Positions 31,455 to 43,405 of a DNA stretch of 64,000 nt are shown here, one piece after another; position 1 is the first letter of the stretch; each line of letters starts with the position of its first letter. Position numbers and translations under genes: made by a program. Source of the DNA: Bombyx mori. Lineage: Eukaryota; Arthropoda; Insecta; Lepidoptera; Bombycidae. The notes beneath the pieces were generated by a model. That model worked only from the letters and a program-made list of their open reading frames with translations, had not been told where the DNA came from and made no database searches. Location of the stretch: the NCBI RefSeq assembly GCF_030269925.1, contig NC_085117.1:8060731-8124730 (forward strand), read 5' to 3'.

Positions 31455-32215
31455 TTTTTTTTTTTATATTATTATTGAAGGATTACTGGTGGCCCGGAGG
31501 CCTTTCCAGTTTCACCAGGACAGGTGGGCGAGCAAAGGCTCAGCCAAAAGGCTTTGCTAACAGCTGCCCGAGCGCCTCCGAAGGAGACCTAACAGCTCAA
31601 GAGCAGCTGCTTCGCGAATTAATCTACTACCGGATCGGAATCGCGACCCGCTGAGAAGATCCGGCGAGAAACTCAGCGAGCTGATTCATGGGTTAGGTTG
31701 CACGTCGAACTCTTTGTCGAGTTCGACGAGTACGGTTACCGGGGTCCCTAAGCCTGCTCCTAGTGTTAGAGCTGAAAGCGTCTAATGCAAAGGTTATTGG
31801 ATCTGATGGATCCGTAAGGACGTGTCTAGAGCGTCGAAGGTGACTGGCTCCTGCGTGATCAGGATTCGGGGAGTAGTCAGCGGCGGCAACGATAAGGCGA
31901 TTATCATGACGCATAGCCTTATCGAAGTACCGTTCCGACGCTGACTTCATGTATTTCTGGATTGATTCGAGGCCCAGGTCGTCGTGTAGGTCAACGTTCC
32001 TCACGAACCACGGAGCTCCGACGGCTAACCTGCAAAAGCGGGATTGTAGAGATTGGAGGGTGTCTATGTGTGTGCGGGCCGCATGAGCGAAAACTACACT
32101 CGCGTAAGTCATGACCGGCCTTATGCAAGTTTTGTAAAGTATCACCTTGTTCCGAAGGGACATTTTACTCCGCTTACAGATCATGGGGTAGAGTCTACCG
32201 AGAATAAACACGGCA
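31455..32215 (-). mobile_element. BMC1-like jockey-clade LINE, longest copy here
   Basis: 5'-truncated LINE. The minus-strand frame 32211-31693 (172 codons) is the C-terminal end of the reverse transcriptase polyprotein. It has the typical 'MSLRNKVILYKTCIRPVMTY' thumb region, 'ASVVFAHAARTHIDTLQSLQ', 'RLAVGAPWF', then an Arg-rich tail. The first residues read 'LYPMICKRSKMS', just after the catalytic domain, which is missing. The stop is followed by the 3' UTR blocks shared with the shorter fragments in this window and a T-run at 31455-31466 on the plus strand. Jockey-clade placement follows this C-terminal signature; BMC1 is the named Bombyx member I think closest, unverified. Confidence 0.8.
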
Positions 32216-34216
32216 CGGTCGCGGACTGATTTTATATGCGGACGTCAAATGGTTAGAAGAGCCCAACCCCCTTTGAGACTTGCCTCTCAATTGTTTTGCG
32301 GTTTAATTTTTTGGAGTTTACTCCTTTAGAATCGATTTACATATATAGGCCCGGGGTATGAAAATTATGGGGACCAAAATCGTACTAGCATGTCACACGA
32401 AATGCGTTATGCGCCTGATTGCGCATGTCACACGAAATGCGTTATCGCAGGTGACGCCGGGCTGCTGCGCCGGCAGTCCGCCACAAAGCCTCGTACTGAT
32501 CGCGCGTTTCTCTCATTATTGTATTTTCATATATTTGTTAGTCGTTTGTTTTGTGTCTCGTTAATTTGTTAATAATCTGTAGTGTATCGTGTTGTCGTAA
32601 TATAGAACTATTTCTCGTATTGTTTCGTTTAATTTTTTATATCCAGTAAACTCCAGTCGTGCGTCGGAGCGGACACACACACTTTTTTTTTTATACGGTG
32701 TTACTCTTTCATTGTGAAAGTGCATCGTGGAACTGAGTTAAGAACGTACATATTTCATTAGAAAACTTGGTATTTGTCTGCAAAGCTTTAACCTTCAAAG
32801 TCACAGTCTCCAAGTTTCTTATCATATTAAAACTATAATGTGTCTGATAATACTGAAATTCAATAAATTACAAGAACTTTTTAACGTGATTTCATTTACA
32901 GTTTTGATAATGGTTTATTGGTTTAAAGCCTATCTGATAATGAGTCGGTTTTTAATACGATTGCGCGTGCTATAATTACGTCGCAGACCCCAGATCAGAG
33001 CTCTGAGTTGAACATATTGACTAGAACCAAGACACAAACAAAATTAATCACAAATAGTTTTACCGTCTTCATCAACTGTCAGACGAATGACTCTGTAATT
33101 GTTATGTGTTCAGAGATAAAATAAAATATGAGAGCGAAAAGTCTACATTTTAGAACGGTATATACGGATACTTGTATGCTCCAGCAATAATTATCGTACA
33201 TAAATTGTATTTTATATGTCAAAATTAAGTGATTTGTCGTGACCGCTTGCGGGAACAATATCAATGAGGTGACTAAATGATGGCTAGAGGTCGCCGATAG
33301 CTTAGTGCTAGTTAATTGGCCAAGCCATGTAATACGGAAGCCCTTTGCGGTAATGCTGATGGTAGAAAGAAGCCGGCAATTTAATAAATAAAGCTTTGAG
33401 GGGCTTATGAAATTAAAATGATTCATTTACCTTACTGATCGAAGGCAAATTCATTCCTATAAAAAACTAGTTCGCGCCTAATGCGTTAATATGGGTCTTG
33501 TAAGTTAATGTTCTAGACAAACTACTACACGTTTGCTCAGCTCTTTAAATAGGTATTCATTACTGCTTCGTGACAGATATGAGTATGATGTCCGTGCCCA
33601 ACCGTGCGGGTTCCCAACTAGCTTTACCACCAATAATTACGCAAAATTTCACAATTTGGTATGGTACTTTTACATTCGTCTGCCTGTGGGATTTCAACTC
33701 CTACATTCTATCTTGTACCTAATTTATTTCTGGAATAGTAGTAGTGGCGCGTATCATGAATTCCAAATTGAAGGCAAGTGTGGGATACACCAATGGAACT
33801 GAAACTGGCTGAGCGATGTCTGCGTTGTGGTATGCTATCGGTTCCCTTGATGACAGCAAATGAGATTAACAATAAAATTTAAGAAAATTCAAATCAAGCT
33901 ACTGCTTCATTTTAAGCTAATATCTATCGTGGAATATTCCTAGACATTACGATAAATTAACAAATATACAAGTACGCATTACAAACGAGTCGGTATCGTG
34001 ATTAGAACGTTTATTGGACGTGCGGGACTAACCGTTAACGCCATTAACACAGAATCTTTTACGAACGAGAGATAAAGGCGAAAACGTAAACAAGTTCGAT
34101 ATTCTCCGATTAGGTCGTCTGCAGACGATGCTTTTCTGTTTTAGAGGCTGCAAGAAACGCACTTTTAAAAAATACCAATGCTCTTGTTTTTGCAACTGAT
34201 CTTTACTATATACGTA
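32216..34216. other. Non-coding, largely unassigned
   Basis: A 23-bp sequence ('gcatgtcacacgaaatgcgt' plus 'tat') occurs at 32388-32410 and again at 32423-32445, a 35-bp period. The rest is AT-rich with no supported gene or repeat boundary. Confidence 0.45.
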
Positions 34217-34466
34217 TTTTTTATTGTTTAGATGGGAGGACGGGCTCATAGCCCACCTGGTGTTAAGTGGTTACTGAAGCCCATAAACATCTACAACGTA
34301 AATGCGCCACCCACCTTGAGATATAAGTTCTAAGGTCTCAAGTATAGTTACAACGGCAGCCCCACCCTTCAAACCGAAACGCATTACTGCTTCAGGGCAC
34401 AAATAGGCAGGGTGGTGTTACCTACTCGTGCAGACTCACAAGAGGTCCTACCACCAGTAAAAACGT
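34217..34466 (-). mobile_element. Bm1 SINE, head-less
   Basis: Plus-strand reading: 'tttagatgggaggacgggct', 'cccacctggtgttaagtggt', 'cccttcaaaccgaaacgcat', ending 'ggtcctaccaccagtaaaa'. Reverse orientation. Confidence 0.85.
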
Positions 34467-35755
34467 AAATGTTAACGTAACCTTAAATCTTAAATTTATT
34501 AACTCGGAAAAATCAGTTTTTTTTTCGCATTACTTAAGAAAAACATTTTTATTATTGCATACGCGGCTGAACGTGGGCATCTGTTGTGAAGAGGTCACCG
34601 GGCCCATTAGCTCACAATGTGAACTTCGCTTCTGACCTAAAAACGTCATGTTAAAGTCTCAATTGTATCGTACAACATCTGTGAATTACAACTTCGCACC
34701 AGAAAGAGGCAGTCTGATACTGGTGGTACGGTATTCAAATTTAAAATAATTAATAGAAGACTTAAAAAAAGAACAGACAGAACACGACTACAGTCAAAAC
34801 CGTTTACTGCGACATTGTTTAATACAACATGCCGGTTATAATAACCAAGAACAAAGGTCCCGGCTGAATGCCATATGACCGCCTTATTAAAAATATTGCT
34901 TTCTACGACATTGGTAATAACGACATACCTCATAAAACGACCACATTTAACTAATATTTCGGAGAATTAGATCTGTTAGAACGACCGGCTAAGCTGTATT
35001 GTAAACAATTTGAATAGGTATCCACATTTGTCTTCAATGGCTTTTAAAATCAGGAAAGAAAACAATAGGATTTAGTTTAGTGTAGGGTCTTTTCTAATTC
35101 TTAGAAACAAAACACGTGCATGCGGTAGTCAAAGCCCGCTTCTTCATATCTCTTCAGTTAGTTTGTTACTTATCTATACACAAGACACACCAAAACTTTG
35201 TGGAGTTATTCGTGAAACTTTCAAAATGTCGCAAAGAAAAATAAAACAAATTAATATTGAAGAAAAATCGCGTATTATATAAATATATTTTTCCAATAAT
35301 TCCCTATCGATTTGTTTGTACTTGCACGATACACATTAAACATCACCGGTTGTTACGACTATCGGTTTTTACGACTGAATATGAGCAGTCCCTTCGATGT
35401 CGTTATAACAGATTTTGACTGTATCTCAGTAAGAGAATATAACTCGCTTAGACATAAGCAACCATGCGATCGCCATATCTGTTCTATTTCAGTCTGCGTT
35501 AATTATCGAATGCATCGTCATGTGTATGACGCGCCTTTATAAATAGCAATCTGTTTTTACTCGCTATGAATAATGCATCGAACAAAGCAGTAAATTTAAA
35601 AAGTTAGACTGCGGTCAGTTACACAAGCCTGAGATGCAAACTGTAACAAAGATTTGGTGCTTTCTGTGTAGGCACTAATACCGTATCTAATGTCAGCATA
35701 TTTTTAATAAAGTATACTATTATTGTGTAGAAATGGCCAAACTAAAAGATACCGC
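34467..35755. other. No supported gene
   Basis: AT-rich DNA. Open frames at 34646-34933 and 35312-35542 lack any recognisable motif and splice context. Confidence 0.4.
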
Positions 35756-35862
35756 TATTCTTGCTTAGACGAGTGAACTAGTTCTCTTCCCATCTGATGT
35801 TTAGTGGTTATCGAGGCCCATAGACGTTACATCTCAGTTGTAAAGTAAATATTTACGCCATT
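35756..35862 (-). mobile_element. Diverged Bm1-like tail
   Basis: 'ttgcttagacgagtgaacta', 'ttcccatctgatgtttagtg', 'tcgaggcccatagacgttac'. A near-identical variant occurs at 61903-62018, also directly next to a standard Bm1. It differs from standard Bm1 in a consistent way, suggesting a subfamily or old dimer. Confidence 0.6.
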
Positions 35863-35871
35863 TTTTCCTTG

Positions 35872-36320
35872 TACTTTTTTATTTATTTATTGCAGTGGGC
35901 GGACGAGCTCAGAGCCCACCTGGTGTTCAGTGGTTACCGGAGCCCATAGACATCTACAACGTAAATGTCGCCACCCACCTTGAGATAGTGATAATACTAA
36001 GGTCTCAGTATAGTTACAACGGTTGCCCTACCCTTAAAACCGAAACGCATTGCTGCTTCACGGCAGAAATAGACAAGGTGGTGGTACCTACCTGTGCGGA
36101 CTCACAAGAGGTCCTACCACCAGTAATTACGCAATTTATAATTTTGCGGGTTTGATTTTTATTACACGATGTTGTTCCTTCACCGTGGAAATCAATCGTG
36201 AACATTTGTTAAGTATGTATTTCAATAGAAAAATTGGTGCCCGCCTGCGGGATTCGAACACTGTTGCATCGCTCGATACGAATACACCGGACGTCTTATC
36301 CTTCAAACCACGACGACTAC
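35872..36320 (-). mobile_element. Bm1 SINE, full length
   Basis: Complete inverted copy. It runs from tail 'ttattgcagtgggcggacga' through 'ggtcctaccaccagtaatta', 'cttcaccgtggaaatcaatc' and 'gcctgcgggattcgaacact' to the head end 'cttcaaaccacgacgac' at about 36320. Confidence 0.9.
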
Positions 36321-36470
36321 TATTATTATTACATGGGGTTATTCCTTCATCGTGGAATTCACGAATGAACACACGTCTAGCACTTATTTCATTAGAAAAA
36401 TTGGAATCGGCTTCGCTCGATACGTGTTGACCGGGTATCTTATCGAACAGGTCACGACTTCAAAAAACGA
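36321..36470 (-). mobile_element. Second Bm1 head, tandem with the previous copy
   Basis: Starts 'attattattacatggggtta', then 'ccttcatcgtggaattcacg', 'catttcattagaaaaattgg' type sequence and a degenerate head ending 'aacaggtcacgacttcaaa'. It contains the 5' part only and has the same orientation. Confidence 0.7.
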
Positions 36471-36721
36471 AGTCAGTTAGTTCTGCGTGCAAAGAAACGT
36501 AAGCGTAAAGTAAAGTGATTGTTCAAAGCCTTTGAAAATTTAAGATAGAAATGTTAAACGTAGATTAAACCATAAAAGTATAACAGTATTATCTGCGACT
36601 TGCAAAGTTCTATCTGTGGTTTTTGTTCAGCTTGATTGCCACACAACTTTAACGACGACTGTTTTAAACTTTATAGTGCTTATTAATCTGAATCGATTAA
36701 TCAGCTGGATAGGCGTTTTAC

Positions 36722-36769
36722 AATACAATTGAAAGTTCGAGCTCATGTCTCGAGGTGAGTGGCATCATT
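36722..36769 (+). mobile_element. Bm1 fragment at the edge of the TIR element
   Basis: 'gagctcatgtctcgaggtga' then 'gtggcatcattt', as in the Bm1 3' half. It stops where the element at 36770 begins. Confidence 0.4.
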
Positions 36770-37946
36770 TAGTCTAGTCAACAAGTTCAAAAACGTGTTA
36801 ATACGGTAAAGGACACTCAGGTCATTTTTATAAAGGATTTATTAATATTAATTTTTTATAACAAATTGTTAAGTTAATAAACAATGAAATTATTTATAAA
36901 AAAATATATTTCTTTGTTAATCCGCTGAAAATAGTCGATGATGATTTTTAAGAAAAAAATAATTTCTTAAACAATTGAAATATGAAAAAAACGATTTTAA
37001 ACAATTAAAACATTTATTTAAGAATTTTTTTTTTTAAAAATCTTTATTTCACCTATACAATAAGAGGGTAAATTTTTTTTTTTAAAAAGTCCCAAAATAG
37101 TGTAAGTATTTGTTTATAAACAATTTATTAACAAATAGCGTAATTTTTTTTTTAAAATGTTAATTAATACCTATGGTAGATGCAAAAAACAGCAATATTA
37201 AGATATTACGGAAAAAAACTATTTTTCATAACATTTTTTAGAAATTAAATTTTTTGTTAATTAAAAAAATTTATAATTATCAAAATAATAAAGATTAAAA
37301 AATTTTTTTTGCTTATCTTTATTAAGTACTTAAATGATAAGAGCTCCACGAAGGGAAAAATTTATAGATGAATTATTGTAACTTTTATACCGTAATTTAT
37401 AAAAACAGAGATTGGAAAAAAGTTAGTTAATTAACAATGGTGTAAATTTTTGAAAAATCGATATAAATTTTTTTTTTCACCGAGGTTTTTTTCGTTCAAG
37501 TGTTTAGATTACACCATAATTTATTCAAATTTTTAAATTGTTATTTAATACTATAAAAAAAATATTTTAGGTGATATACCGGCTTTTTAGACGGCGCGCC
37601 TATGCCGTAGCGACCTCGCGGAGCGCTATTTTCAGCGTTAATTTTTTTTTATAAATAATAGAGATAGAATTCCGGGAGTTGGGACTTTTTTATTGGAAAT
37701 TTCCTCCTCTTTCAGGATCTTTTTTCAAAATTCCTTAAATATCATTATTTTAGAAATTATTAAGGAAAAACCAAATTCCTTTTTTTTTAAATCTTATTTT
37801 GTTTATAACATTCGCAATTTTTTATGTGCTAATAAGCCCTTAAAAAACATTTTTGTAGACATCATTCCGCATCCAATGAGCTATCGTACATATTTTTAGG
37901 AGCTTTATGTCTATCTAACACGTTTTTGAACTTGTTGACTAGACTA
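36770..37946. mobile_element. Unrecognised 1.18-kb element with perfect 31-bp terminal inverted repeats
   Basis: The left end 36770-36800 ('tagtctagtcaacaagttca' continuing 'aaaacgtgtta') is the exact reverse complement of 37916-37946. If the outer bases are TA, the target would be TA, as in Tc1/mariner. The interior is extremely AT-rich, full of A and T runs, with one GC-rich islet at about 37590-37635 ('cggcgcgcctatgccgtagc'). No transposase frame is present, so it is non-autonomous. The perfect ends imply recent activity. I do not recognise the family. Confidence 0.8.
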
Positions 37947-39066
37947 ATTAACGGTTCGGTTGTGATTAGAGATGTCAATCGATAACAATATCGGTTCGAT
38001 TCAGTATCGGCTTAAACCCATTTCCTTAGAGGACAAAACGGGATTTTTAGCAAAAGGTTTAAAAAAAAAACGCATTACAATTATTTAAAAAAGAAAGGTA
38101 ATTGAAGACACGAATTGATGAAGGGACCAAGTACCATTTTTAAGATTTTTAAGTTTTTACATTGAATGTAGGTGTTATGTGCCTAAAAAAACCTATAAGC
38201 CATATTGGACCTCAAAGCTCCGTATTTAAAGGCTATTTTTAGAAATTGCATGTGATGAAGGAGTTATGTACGAAGAAAAAGTACAGAAGTCTGTTGTTCG
38301 TTTTCTCAAAATTAACAAATTGTATCATATCCCCTCCATCCATCTCATGTCTTCAATTAAAAATTTATAAACCAAATAGATTAAAACATAATTTTTGTTT
38401 ATAAAACTCAATTGATACACGGTAGTGGTCTGAAATCTGTTTTTCAATATCAAGTGTCCTGTATGTACCCCGATGTCGAAAACAGTACTTCCTAGCTATT
38501 TGATCTAGCCAAATGCGCATTCATTTCTTTCAGAAAGTGTTTTTATCTTCTGTTCGTTTCTTCTTCAAATTCGGCTTCAGTTTTTAATGTTTCCATGATG
38601 TTACACAGTATGTTCACTACTATTTATATACATACTTAGATGTTTTTTGAGTATTTATTGACAATAATATACAAATTAGTAGCCTGTGGTATCTCCCACA
38701 GTGCTACTCAAACATAATCTATTTTCTTTTAAATAACAACCAGTGCGTATCATTTTTCGAAAAAAAAAAACTCGATTCTTTAGGTTTTCTCAAAACCGTT
38801 TAACATCACTAGTTCTGTAGCAGCTTAACATTACCTGAGTCGTGATTTCGCCTACCTATCAACAAGTGCAATAAAAAATGACAAATTTCGGCATTTGTAA
38901 ACAGACTTGATACTACCTAGTCATTTACGAATGACTTCGCAGTAGTGCGAAACTGCGAAATTTTGATGCCGTTAAACACGAGGTGGGCCGTATTTATTTA
39001 CCCGTTCATAATACGAATAACACCAGTCTTAATTTCCTCTATATCCTGAATATCTCAATTTCCTAT

Positions 39067-39240
39067 TTCTGCAGTGAATGCGTTTCAGTTTGAAGGATGG
39101 GGCAGCCGTTGTACTTACTATAAAACTCATGTCTCAAAGTGAGTGGCAGCGTCAACGTTGTTGATGTCTACGGGTTCCGGTAACCACTTAACACCATGTA
39201 GATTGAGAGCTCGTCAACAAATGTAAGCAACAAAAAAAAA
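39067..39240 (+). mobile_element. Bm1 SINE, 3' fragment
   Basis: 'gaatgcgtttcagtttgaag', 'atggggcagccgttgtactt', 'gatgtctacgggttccggta', 'agctcgtcaacaaatgtaag' and an A-rich tail. Moderately diverged. Confidence 0.75.
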
Positions 39241-39884
39241 ATGGCCGCCATAAATTATACGTTAATATCCAAACATGAGGCACAGTTTTCACGAGATCAT
39301 GACGTCTTATCTGTTTATACATATATCTTATCTAAAGCGTTCATAAATATTTCGTTTTGATTGAAAACATAACCCCGTGCTACGGCGTCAGACGATAAAA
39401 GCATACGTCTTATACATAATTCACTTTAAATTATCTTTTATGCATATATATTTTTTAAACTCTATATTGGAACATTGAATATTTTTGTGTGAATGGTTTT
39501 TAAAATTCATGTCCGGCTTGCTGATTGTGTGTGTGCGTGCGTCCGCCCGAATATTTGTGTGTGTACTGACGGTACCAAGACGAAAATAATCCATGTAGTA
39601 CCAACGAGAACTAAATAAATAATTGGGGACATAACCATACACGTTCAATGGGCCTTAGGCACTGGGGTGGACACTGTACTGTGGAAACCAGAAACGGTTA
39701 TGTATAATACGTCTGATACTAAATGTACATTGATACTATAAACTCTTACAGTTACCGAACAAATATGTTTGTTACACATCAGGCAAATATTTTCCTTACG
39801 GAAGGATTGCCACATAGAGAAAAAAAAATCGTGCCTTGATCATGATCTCATGATCTTTCCGCGCCTAGGGGTGCTGGTATGTGG

Positions 39885-40140
39885 ATCTTAACGGTCCATA
39901 GATGTTGGGAGGCCGCCCCAGCGGAACCACTGGTTTTCAGGGACACCTCGCTAGTTCAGAACCAGCCTAGCAGGTTGGAACGCGATACACCGCAGACCAG
40001 ATTGCTCTTCATTGCCGACGTCATCGCATCAACTCGGATAGCGTCCGCCGCTGCGTCGTCTCGTCCTTGCGCCAAGAGAGTAATAGAGTAATAGTAAAGT
40101 AGCGTGCGGCGCAGGCTCTAACCACTCAGGTCATCGGACA
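39885..40140 (-). pseudogene. Decayed R1-clade 3' fragment
   Basis: 'gaggccgccccagcgg', 'cagaaccagcctagcagg' and 'aacgcgatacaccgcagacc' correspond in order to 48800-48900 of the younger R1-type copy ('ggccgcccagacgg', 'cagaaccagcctgccggg', 'gacgcgatacaccgtcgacc'). An older, non-coding member of that family. Confidence 0.6.
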
Positions 40141-40569
40141 AAGATTAACCCGATATGACAATCCAATCCATAACTGATCCAGCAGCTAGTAGCGATAACT
40201 ACCGCGCCACCGAATAAGCCAAGTGTACACAGTTACAACTCAATCGGCTTAACGACGCGTGAGTGTTTTGTATAACACAAAATAAACAAAGCAACAAATT
40301 ATCAGATGTAAATTGTAATATATTTTATATCGTATTTAGCGGCGGAACCGAGGACTCAATATAGTAGGAAGTACATATGTTGCATTCCTGGGTTCCGAAG
40401 CCATTAGGCGAAAGCTGGTTGTCGGCGTGACGCTGGTCACGTACCAACATTTTTTCTCTCTTTCTAGAAGTTAAATGTAAGTGACGTATTTAAATTAAAT
40501 AATTTGCTGATGGCGTGTTATATGAAACCTTAATGTGGAATGTAATCAAACGTTAAGAACCTGCCTTTA

Positions 40570-40868
40570 ATTATTATTATTTTGCGTACATGGGTGAACA
40601 AGGGCACGTTCCACTTGGTGTAAAGTGGGTATCGGAGCTCAAAGATATCACAATAGAGCCACCCACCTTGAATCATGAGCATGTAATTTCACGTGTATTG
40701 CATAACTGTCCTAAGCTAAGCTGTCCCACATATTACATTGAACCGCATGACAACCCATAACTACTGTCCCATACATTATACTGAAACGCATGACAACTTC
40801 GCGACAGTAATTGACAAGATCTTGGTACCTTCCCATACGGGCTTATTAGACGTTCTAATGTCATTAAA
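40570..40868 (-). mobile_element. Old Bm1 SINE
   Basis: 'catgggtgaacaagggcacg', 'ggtgtaaagtgggtatcgga', 'gccacccaccttgaatcatg', 'ctgaaacgcatgacaacttc', 'ggtaccttcccatacgggct'. A block resembling 'cccacatattacattgaac' is duplicated internally. Confidence 0.55.
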
Positions 40869-40934
40869 TGCCACTCAGAACGCTATCGCCCATTCTCTGA
40901 TAGATTTGGTTTAATTACTACACCTACGGAAAGA

Positions 40935-41195
40935 AATGGTATAATCCTGTTCTAGAACATACCATAACGGACCAAATGACCCATTTTGAACTTTTGCATT
41001 GAAAATGAACGTATCATCTTATTGCTTTTGCACAATTGACTTTTTCTGACTTTTTCTTACCAATTAATCTACAGTTATTATAAGTATAATACTTTTTGTT
41101 TTGTTTTGTTTATTTTGAGTAATACTTGTCGTATACCGTTTTCCACCCGCTATGGTAGAAATAGGTACCGGTAAGTGTTGGTATGATTAGTAAAA
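40935..41195 (-). mobile_element. Diverged relative of the piggyBac-type MITE
   Basis: The reverse complement matches 6187-6410: 'taatcataccaacacttac', 'ggtacctatttctacc', 'aaaacaaaacaaaaagtatt', 'agattaattggtaagaaa'. TTAA ends are no longer recognisable. Confidence 0.55.
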
Positions 41196-42113
41196 TAAAA
41201 ATTGGATATAATCTTGTGAAATACAAACGCTTACATTGTACTAGTTTGGATCGACAAAGTTTGATTTCATATCTTTCACGTATAACAAATTTAGGGGTTA
41301 ATTTTGTACTGCGGTCTTAAAGGTTGACGTCACACTACAAAATGTGCACTCTCCGTATAGAATGAAATAAAAACGCTCCCTGCTTCTGTAATAAAATTAT
41401 TTTGAATTTGAGTTTCAGTTTTTTATTAGATGTTTTGAAATATTACTGGATTCTGATAAAAAAATCATAGTGATTTCTTCCTAAAACCTATCTTTTGTGT
41501 TTTCTAAGTGAACAAATCAATATTTTAATGTTAAAAATTATGTATGGGTGGCATAAAAATTTTAGAAATGTTACGTTATTGTGGGGCATGGCACTAAAAA
41601 GGTTGGGAAACACTGGTCTAGAACTTAATTCAATATTGTTTGAAACATGTAGCCTTGATGCAATTGCATCGGGTACTCTGATACAGTTTGCCGTCAGGTT
41701 TGAAATAGAACCTTTACATTTTCGGCATGACTCAATCGCCCTTGATTTTGGTCAGTTGTTTTTTTTTTTCTCATACGGCGCCGGCGTCGGGAGCTTTGTA
41801 CCTTTAGATAGTAGTGCTATTTGTTATACATTGAAGAGTGCTTTGTTTTGAATACAGGAGCTTGAGAGCTTGCTGTCTTTGGGCCGAAGTAAGAAGACAA
41901 ATTTATGTTCTTATATTATTCATACTTTGCGTTGCTCTTTCATTTGCTTTTTGCGGGAAAATATTAATCGGTAATTTTTATACGAGCATTTGTGTTCTAT
42001 GATCGAAAATAATGAACTATAACTTGCTTAAATAATATTAAAATCTGCATTTTTTTGTTCACTTACATTTACCAAAATTAAATGTGCAAAGAGATATCTC
42101 TGAACCCAAATAA

Positions 42114-42328
42114 TCTATACTAATATTATAAAGAGGAAAGATTTGTTTGTTTGTTTGTTTCGAATAGGCTCCGAAACTACTGGACCGATTTGAAAAATTC
42201 TTTTTCCATTAGAAGCCGACATTGTCCCTGATGAACATAGGCTACTTTTTTATTATTTTTTTTATTTTTATTTTTTTGTTTCATTTGTGTTTTAATGTTT
42301 CCGAAGCGAAGCGAGGGCGGGTCGCTAG
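42114..42328 (+). mobile_element. Short non-autonomous Helitron
   Basis: Starts 'tctatactaatattataaag' after an A and ends 'gcgggtcgctag' before a T. This is the terminal pattern of widespread lepidopteran Helitron-like elements, with a 'tttgtttgtttgtttgttt' run near the 5' end and 'gaagcgaagcgagggcgg' before the 3' end. 215 bp, no coding capacity. Confidence 0.75.
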
Positions 42329-42364
42329 TTGTTAAATAATTTAAATACATTAAATATAATTGTA

Positions 42365-42502
42365 ATTTTGTTTATTGCTTAGATAGGCGGACGAGCTCAC
42401 GGCCCACCTGGTGTTAAGTGGTTACCGGAGCCCACAGACATCTACAACTTAAATGCCGCCACCCACCTCGAGACACGAGTTGTAAGGTCTCAGTTTTTTA
42501 AC
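42365..42502 (-). mobile_element. Bm1 SINE, 3' fragment
   Basis: 'tttattgcttagataggcgg', 'cggcccacctggtgttaagt', 'gccgccacccacctcgagac', ends at 'gtaaggtctcagttt'. Confidence 0.8.
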
Positions 42503-43112
42503 CGTACATTGTATTCAGAACTTAGTATGTGTAACAGAGAAATTTTAAAGTAAAGAAATATCTCGAATTCTTCAACGATAAATGCTTTTACATGAATGGA
42601 CGTGAAAAAAGAGTTCGATCGTTCTTTGAGAGACTTGTCAGGGCTTCGGCGAACGTATATATACTAAGCGTAGTTTGAATGCACAAAACAATAATACAGC
42701 GTCACTTATTTGATCGACTTAAGTACCTTAACGGTATGAATATATTATCATAATCTGTGACTTTGTGAGTGTCTTTCAAACGTTTGTTTACCTTCAGATC
42801 ATCACATTTATCACGATGACATTAAGATCGATAAATCTGTTGGATTGTTCGTGAAATGACAGTGCAATATGGTGTGTGTATATGCCCTATAATTTTTATG
42901 GCGGGTTACTACTCAGACATCGGGCATGAAACCGAGTTAAAGCATCACAGGAATTTATTTAATTTATATAATCACTTATCGTAACTGAGTAATGTAAATA
43001 AACTATAAAAATACGGATGGAAATAATTATATGACAATCGTTCATTAAACCTAAATAAAGGATAATTTTGTAGTTGGCGATAGGCAATGCAGGCGGTCAC
43101 ATAGGGCAGTAC
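42503..43112. other. No supported gene
   Basis: AT-rich. Nothing recognised. Confidence 0.35.
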
Positions 43113-43405
43113 TAGCCCTAAATACGTCATTACGGATCCTCCCGATCCATTAACAGTGCTTTTAGGTACCTCGAGCACCGTTCACCGTCCTCGCCGGACC
43201 CGTCCCTTGCGACGAAGGGCTCGACGAGTAAATTAACCCATAGACACAGCCTACTGAGTTTCTCGCCGGATCTTCTCAGTGGGTCGCCATTCCGATCCGG
43301 TTGTAGTTTTTGCGAGACACTGCTCTTGATAGAGCTAGCTTTAGCAAATTCTTTCAGGCTGAGCCCGTGAACTCATCTACCCTTTCGGGCGTAGCTAGGC
43401 AGGGG
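43113..43405 (+). mobile_element. 3' fragment of the BMC1-like LINE
   Basis: Sense orientation: 'acgtcattacggatcctccc', 'cattaacagtgcttttaggt', 'gagtttctcgccggatcttc', then a variant tail 'ctttcgggcgtagctagg'. Diverged from the others in the final 60 bases, like the copy at 59398-59742. Confidence 0.7.

Noticed and set aside
41595..41622. hAT-like terminus (aaaaaggttgggaaacactg)
   Set aside because: The sequence resembles a hAT end read inverted, but I could not find the matching left terminus or a convincing 8-bp duplication.
41495..41851. 118-codon open frame on the plus strand
   Set aside because: No motif, AT-driven composition and overlap with the hAT-like terminus; no splice context.
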